This document shows, piece after piece, positions 60,448 through 64,000 of a stretch of DNA of 64,000 bases. Origin of the DNA: Methanoculleus sp. (lineage in GTDB: Archaea; Halobacteriota; Methanomicrobia; Methanomicrobiales; Methanoculleaceae); contig JAHDQM010000028.1 of the NCBI GenBank assembly GCA_018433835.1, positions 1 through 64,000 of the forward strand. The letters are read 5' to 3'. The position numbers and the translations under genes were made by a program. A model generated the notes under the pieces. The model ran no database searches and was not told where the DNA came from. It worked only from the letters and a program-made list of their open reading frames with translations. The first letter of the stretch is position 1. The number at the start of each line of letters is the position of its first letter.

Positions 60448-61473
60448 TCACTCGATCCTGTACCGCAAAAGCGCCGCAGCGCCGCCGATGGCCGCGAGGC
60501 GTTCTCCCGGCTCGAACTCGGTGCTCATCACCACGACCGTTGCGTTGACCTGTTCGGCCTGTTCGATGACGCCCGTAGCCTCTTCTTCCCGGAGCAGGGT
60601 GTCGGAGACCAGCACCGTCTCCGCCGCGCCGTAGGCGATTGCTTTGCGGACTTCGTCGATGCCGTAGGCGACGGCACCTTCGGTAGCGATCCGGTGCAGG
60701 ACTTCGTCCATCAGCCTGACCTCCCGCGCAAGGTGGAGGTCGCCGAGCAGCCGCTCGAGGATTCCCTGCCCGATGACCTCCTGCACGGCGCCCCGTCCGA
60801 TACGCTGTGTCTCGACGGCGACCATCCGTTCCGCGAGGTCAGATGCACGGGCTTTCACGTACTCCGCGAACTCGTCTTTCACGAACCCCGGGCCTGCGAC
60901 GACCAGGGGTCCGGTGACCGCGGCGAGTGTTTCAAGCGTCCTCTCGAAGAGCACCGACCGGGTGCCGGCGTCGGCACCCTTGCTGCTCCCGACCGCAACA
61001 GTGGTCACCCACTCCGGGCCGAACTGGCGCAGGCGGTAGACCTGCGCCTCCCCTTCCTCGACGCTCACTATATGAACCACGCCGTATGCGGAGGCGTCGA
61101 CGGCCCGCCGTATCCGTTCGCAGTCGACGGACCGCCAGCGTTTGACGACCGAGATCTCGAACCCCGCTTCGACGTTCAGGGTGTGATGCGCGGTGACGTC
61201 CACCCCGCTCTCGATGACGCCGGCGATGCGGAGGCGGTTCGTGTGCTGGTGGAACTCTACCTTCTCGACCCGGATCCCGAGCCGGACCGGTCGCTTCTCT
61301 GTCTTTTCCGGCCGGAGTTTATCGGTTGCCGCCTCCACGCTCCGGAAGGTCGTCGCAAAGACGAGATCTCCCGCCACGACCAGGTGGGAGAGGTGCCAGA
61401 GATCGTCGAGCGTCTCCGGGAAGAGACGTATCTCGCCGAACTGTTTCTTCATCTCCCGGACTTCAGCCTTCAT
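60448..61473 (-). CDS. Ribosome rescue factor Pelota (aPelota)
   Basis: tRNA-shaped eRF1 relative that enters stalled ribosomes and, with RLI, splits them. The 341-residue protein has the N-terminal SH3-like domain (KKQFGEIRLFPETLDDLWHLSHLVVAGDLVFATTFR), then a central domain (VHIVSVEEGEAQVYRL) and the C-terminal L30e-like domain (VAYGIDEVRKAIAYGAAETVLVSDTLL near 270). It lacks the GGQ motif of release factors, as expected. The ATG overlaps the TGA of the RqcH gene (ATGA). The open frame upstream of this ATG lies inside that gene and is ignored. Confidence 0.94.
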   Translation of the reverse strand: MKAEVREMKKQFGEIRLFPETLDDLWHLSHLVVAGDLVFATTFRSVEAATDKLRPEKTEKRPVRLGIRVEKVEFHQHTNRLRIAGVIESGVDVTAHHTLNVEAGFEISVVKRWRSVDCERIRRAVDASAYGVVHIVSVEEGEAQVYRLRQFGPEWVTTVAVGSSKGADAGTRSVLFERTLETLAAVTGPLVVAGPGFVKDEFAEYVKARASDLAERMVAVETQRIGRGAVQEVIGQGILERLLGDLHLAREVRLMDEVLHRIATEGAVAYGIDEVRKAIAYGAAETVLVSDTLLREEEATGVIEQAEQVNATVVVMSTEFEPGERLAAIGGAAALLRYRIE

Positions 61474-63368
61474 GATCCCACGATATCGGAGCCCCCCGGC
61501 GGGACGAATGCGGCGACCGCCTCGGTGTTCAGGGCGTTCTTGAGCCCTTTCCACTCGTCCTCCGAGAGTTTCTCCCTGAGTGCCCGGACAACCTTCTTCG
61601 CGGTGTCGTTCTGCTCGAACTGCCCGGGACGGAGTTCCACCCATACCTTCGTACGCCCGGTGACGGCCCCGGGGGGACCGCCGATGACGGCGACCTCGGG
61701 CGCCGTCGCAAGACCGATCGCCACCCCGAGCGGGACGTTCCTGAAATACTGCCGCTCGCCCCGGACGATGAAGGCGCCTCTCGCCACGTATTCGCCGGAC
61801 TCGGCCGTCTTGCTCACCTGGTCGGGACGGGCGGCGTAGACGTCCGCCGTGAAGTGCCCGGCCTTCCAGGCGTTGGAGTAGGATGCGGCGAACTGCACGG
61901 CCTCGTCCAGGTGTTCGGTCGTGCCCTTCACGATGACGACGCTCCCGCCGTGGACGTCGGCGTGGACGAAGAGGTCCCCGCCCTCCATGTACTTCTTGAC
62001 GAGCTCCTCGTTCTGCGACGCGTCCCGGCCGCCGATGACGAGGGTCCCGTCGGTGGTGGCGAACCAGCGGAACCGGTGATACCACCGTTTCTTTAGGAAG
62101 GCAAGGCTCTGTTTCCGCCGGGGCTTCTCGGGGATCATCCGCTCCATGGCCGCGAGTGCGCCTGTCTTCTTCTTCTTGAACTTCTTGATCTGGTCGTAGT
62201 AGCGACCGATGTTCTGCTCGATCGTCTCGTGGACGTAGACCTTCACCCGCTCGCCCGCGAGATCGAGCTCCACCGCCGCCTCGGCAGGGTGGACCGCACG
62301 GACCATCTTTGCCGCCGGATTCTCGCTGTTCGATTTGAGGATCTGCTCGATCTCCTGCCAGGATCGGGTCTTGCTCGCTTCATCGAGCGTCGTTATGATC
62401 CCGGCAACAGGCGTGTAGTTCTCGTAGAGCACCTCCACGATCCGCTCGTATCGCTCGATCTTCTTCTCAAATCCCTTGATAGCCTCCGTCTGGCGCCGGC
62501 GGATCACCTCCGCCTGGGAGAGGCGGGGTTTCCCGGCCGCAGCCTCTTCCTTCCCGCCCGCCACCTTCGGGTAGAACGCATCCAGGCCCTCACTGAAAGT
62601 CGCAAACCGCGCGCGAACCTCCTCGCCGGCAAACACCACCGGCCAGCACCCGGACGGCGTTATGACCGGCTCCCGGCGCCCCTCGACACCGGCCATCAAC
62701 CGTTCGAACGCTTCCCGGATCGCTTCTGCGTCCACCTCCGCGGCGGCGGCGCTCTTCTCGACGCCCGCCGTCCGGCAGACTTCCTCGGCATACGCGCCGC
62801 CGAGCATGCACCCGACGGCGAGCGTCCGGACGATGTCGCGGTCGGACTGTGCAAGCGTTGTCCGGAACTCAACAGGAGGAAGCGCCGAGCAGTCGGACCC
62901 CTCGAAGGCGTAGACCGCGCCCGGGACCACCTCCCGTGTCTTGAACCGGTGGTGCCAGAGGGGCTTGATGATCGTATACCCTTCGTCGCAGAGGACCGCG
63001 TTCCCTTCGTCGAAGAGTTCGAAGATGAGGTGATAGGTCGTGTCCCGCTTCCCGATATCGATGCTCACGGTGCGCTCGAGCCCGAGCTGGCGGATGCCGA
63101 GCACCTTCCCGCCCTCGAGGTGCTTTCGAAGCAGCATCGCAAAACTCGGCGGGTTCTTCGGGGGGGTGGGGAACTCCGCGGTGAAGTGGGCGCGCCGTCC
63201 CGTCTCGACGAGGAACAGGTATTTTGCCCGGTCTTCACCGTTCAGCCTGATACCGAGGGTCTTCGCGTCGAACTGGTAGATCTTGCCGACCCAGAGCGGG
63301 AGGCGATCGGCAGCCTCCGCTACCAGCGCCCGAAGATCAACCCCGCTCATTCCCTGTAGTGTCGCCAT
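61470..63368 (-). CDS. Ribosome quality control protein RqcH / NEMF (Rqc2 homologue)
   Basis: Binds large subunits blocked with peptidyl-tRNA and recruits tRNA-Ala for tailing in bacteria and archaea. The 632-residue protein has an N-terminal NFACT-N domain (SGVDLRALVAEAADRLPLWVGKIYQ), central helix-hairpin and coiled-coil regions (about 310-430) and the NFACT-R domain (WYHRFRWFATTDGTLVIGGRDASQNEELVKKYM near 450). It contains GGDLFVHADVHGGSVVIVKG, the DUF814 core. ATG at 63368 is chosen; one at 63350 (MSGVDLRAL) also fits. It overlaps pelota by ATGA. Confidence 0.93.
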   Translation of the reverse strand: MATLQGMSGVDLRALVAEAADRLPLWVGKIYQFDAKTLGIRLNGEDRAKYLFLVETGRRAHFTAEFPTPPKNPPSFAMLLRKHLEGGKVLGIRQLGLERTVSIDIGKRDTTYHLIFELFDEGNAVLCDEGYTIIKPLWHHRFKTREVVPGAVYAFEGSDCSALPPVEFRTTLAQSDRDIVRTLAVGCMLGGAYAEEVCRTAGVEKSAAAAEVDAEAIREAFERLMAGVEGRREPVITPSGCWPVVFAGEEVRARFATFSEGLDAFYPKVAGGKEEAAAGKPRLSQAEVIRRRQTEAIKGFEKKIERYERIVEVLYENYTPVAGIITTLDEASKTRSWQEIEQILKSNSENPAAKMVRAVHPAEAAVELDLAGERVKVYVHETIEQNIGRYYDQIKKFKKKKTGALAAMERMIPEKPRRKQSLAFLKKRWYHRFRWFATTDGTLVIGGRDASQNEELVKKYMEGGDLFVHADVHGGSVVIVKGTTEHLDEAVQFAASYSNAWKAGHFTADVYAARPDQVSKTAESGEYVARGAFIVRGERQYFRNVPLGVAIGLATAPEVAVIGGPPGAVTGRTKVWVELRPGQFEQNDTAKKVVRALREKLSEDEWKGLKNALNTEAVAAFVPPGGSDIVGS

Positions 63369-63473
63369 TGGTTCCAGAATACATTCGGCCCGGTACCTAA
63401 AGAAGGGCACTGCCAGCGGTGGACCACCGGTTTTGGTGCGCGACGGTTCGTTAGAAACGACTGTCCGCAGGAT

Positions 63474-63580
63474 GCGATGGCCCGCAGGCCGGAGCTTGAG
63501 ATACCCACAGGGTTTCAGACGGGAGTTCGAGCACCGTCAGGTGCGAGAACCGGAGCGTGAGCACCGGAGGTGCGAAAGAT
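63474..63580 (+). repeat. Modular hairpin repeat R8a (fragment)
   Basis: Two mini-hairpins in the repeat family's frame: GGAGTTCGA followed by GCACC-GTCA-GGTGC at 63531-63544, and GGAGCGTGA followed by GCACC-GGA-GGTGC at 63561-63573. GGAGCTTGAG near 63491 is the same lead-in as in R4. The inverted ends and the central palindrome are missing, so this is a partial copy or hairpin array. From 63581 to 63825 I see no gene. Confidence 0.65.
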
Positions 63581-63825
63581 TGGGCGGGGGGGCTGTGCCG
63601 GAGATGGGGGTCCGGGGTTGTCGCACTCGATAGCCTGCAGACAGCCCTCCGGAATTCTCAAGACGCTTCAACTGCATCCTTCATAACCAGTTGCTCATGT
63701 TCACACTGCTTGCACTCCGAAGACCAACGGGGCGTTTGGTTGTGACCGGTGGGAGTGAACGTAGTGCTAGGTGTTCAAACACCGAAAGCGCGAATTGCAC
63801 AAGACGGTGCATTGAAGGCGTGGGA

Positions 63826-64000
63826 AAAACCCGGTACAGTGGACCGTGGGAGTATCGCCCTTAGGGGGGTGGGGACAAAGGGGAGTGCGAGCGTAAGCGG
63901 AGCATGAGAAACTCGAAGAGTTTCGAGGGGGGATGCTCCCCCCTCCCCACCTAGCGGTGGTCGAGCTCCGGTTCTACGAACCGTCGCACTCCCCGTCAGC
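63826..64000 (-). repeat. Modular hairpin repeat R8b (cut by window edge)
   Basis: Inverted-orientation copy. CCGGTACAGTGGACCGTGGG (63831-63850) is the conserved terminus, then TATCGCCCTTAGGGGGGTGG and ACAAAGGGGAGTGCGAGCG as in R3. GAAACTC-GAA-GAGTTTC at 63908-63924, the central GGGGGG-ATGCT-CCCCCC palindrome near 63927-63944, and CGGTTC-TAC-GAACCG at 63969-63983 (GTA loop on the minus strand) follow. The element continues past the window. Confidence 0.8.

Noticed and set aside
1-64000. CRISPR array or cas genes
   Set aside because: No regularly spaced direct repeats and no Cas-like protein are present. The hairpin repeats are dispersed and not separated by spacers.

Overview
The window looks like a chromosomal segment of a high-GC methanogenic archaeon of the order Methanomicrobiales, most likely Methanoculleus or a close relative. 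The order call rests on a stand-alone formaldehyde-activating enzyme, hypusine-type aIF5A, an archaellum/chemotaxis system of euryarchaeal type, an archaeal RLI/Pelota/RqcH set and a protein resembling methanogenesis marker 11. The genus is inference from overall flavour. Genes are densely packed with many ATGA overlaps, and several promoters sit so close to the start codon that leaderless or very short-leader transcripts are likely.

Layout. 0-3.4 kb: minus-strand operon TIGR04255 protein, proline dehydrogenase, 4-alpha-glucanotransferase. 3.4-9.2 kb: a degenerate zone with a truncated polyprenol-kinase-like gene, a low-GC pair of secreted proteins, an IS21 istA relic, a broken secreted-protein gene, a zinc-ribbon membrane protein and a tRNA G10 methyltransferase. 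9.5-15.2 kb: tetrapyrrole operon (precorrin-2 dehydrogenase, hemA, hemB, hemL, hemC, uroporphyrinogen-III methyltransferase) without hemD. 15.3-20.1 kb: two membrane proteins, tRNA-Gly(GCC), fae, inositol-phosphate synthase, DUF2284. 20.6-27.0 kb: homoserine dehydrogenase operon, DUF169, NAD kinase with inositol-phosphatase-family enzyme, aIF5A with agmatinase.

27-43 kb: two tandem archaellins sharing 135 identical bases, then a surface-glycan locus (GT-C-like membrane protein, GT2, DUF354, fragment of a UDP-sugar dehydrogenase, NodU-type carbamoyltransferase, GT4, GT2, pyruvyltransferase, FrhB-like iron-sulfur protein, flippase). Several genes there change base composition abruptly inside the reading frame. 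43.6-57.3 kb: archaellum accessory genes arlCDE-G-F-H-I-J, an acidic membrane protein, cheF, then cheY-B-A-C-D and a secreted beta-propeller protein. No cheW, cheR, receptor gene or archaellin peptidase is present here. 57.7-63.4 kb: RLI/ABCE1 with an EMC6-like protein, and Pelota with RqcH/NEMF, a ribosome-rescue neighbourhood.

Most unusual is a family of modular intergenic repeats (labelled R1-R8 below), about 200-270 bp each. Best-preserved copies have inverted ends around GGATATCGCCACG, a central G/C-tract palindrome and interchangeable mini-hairpins whose loops are all GNA or GNNA on one strand (13 of 13 counted) although stems differ. The copies abut a truncated gene and the IS21 relic, and same-orientation copies bracket the low-GC secreted pair and the RLI operon. 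This is my best candidate for an undescribed system in the window.
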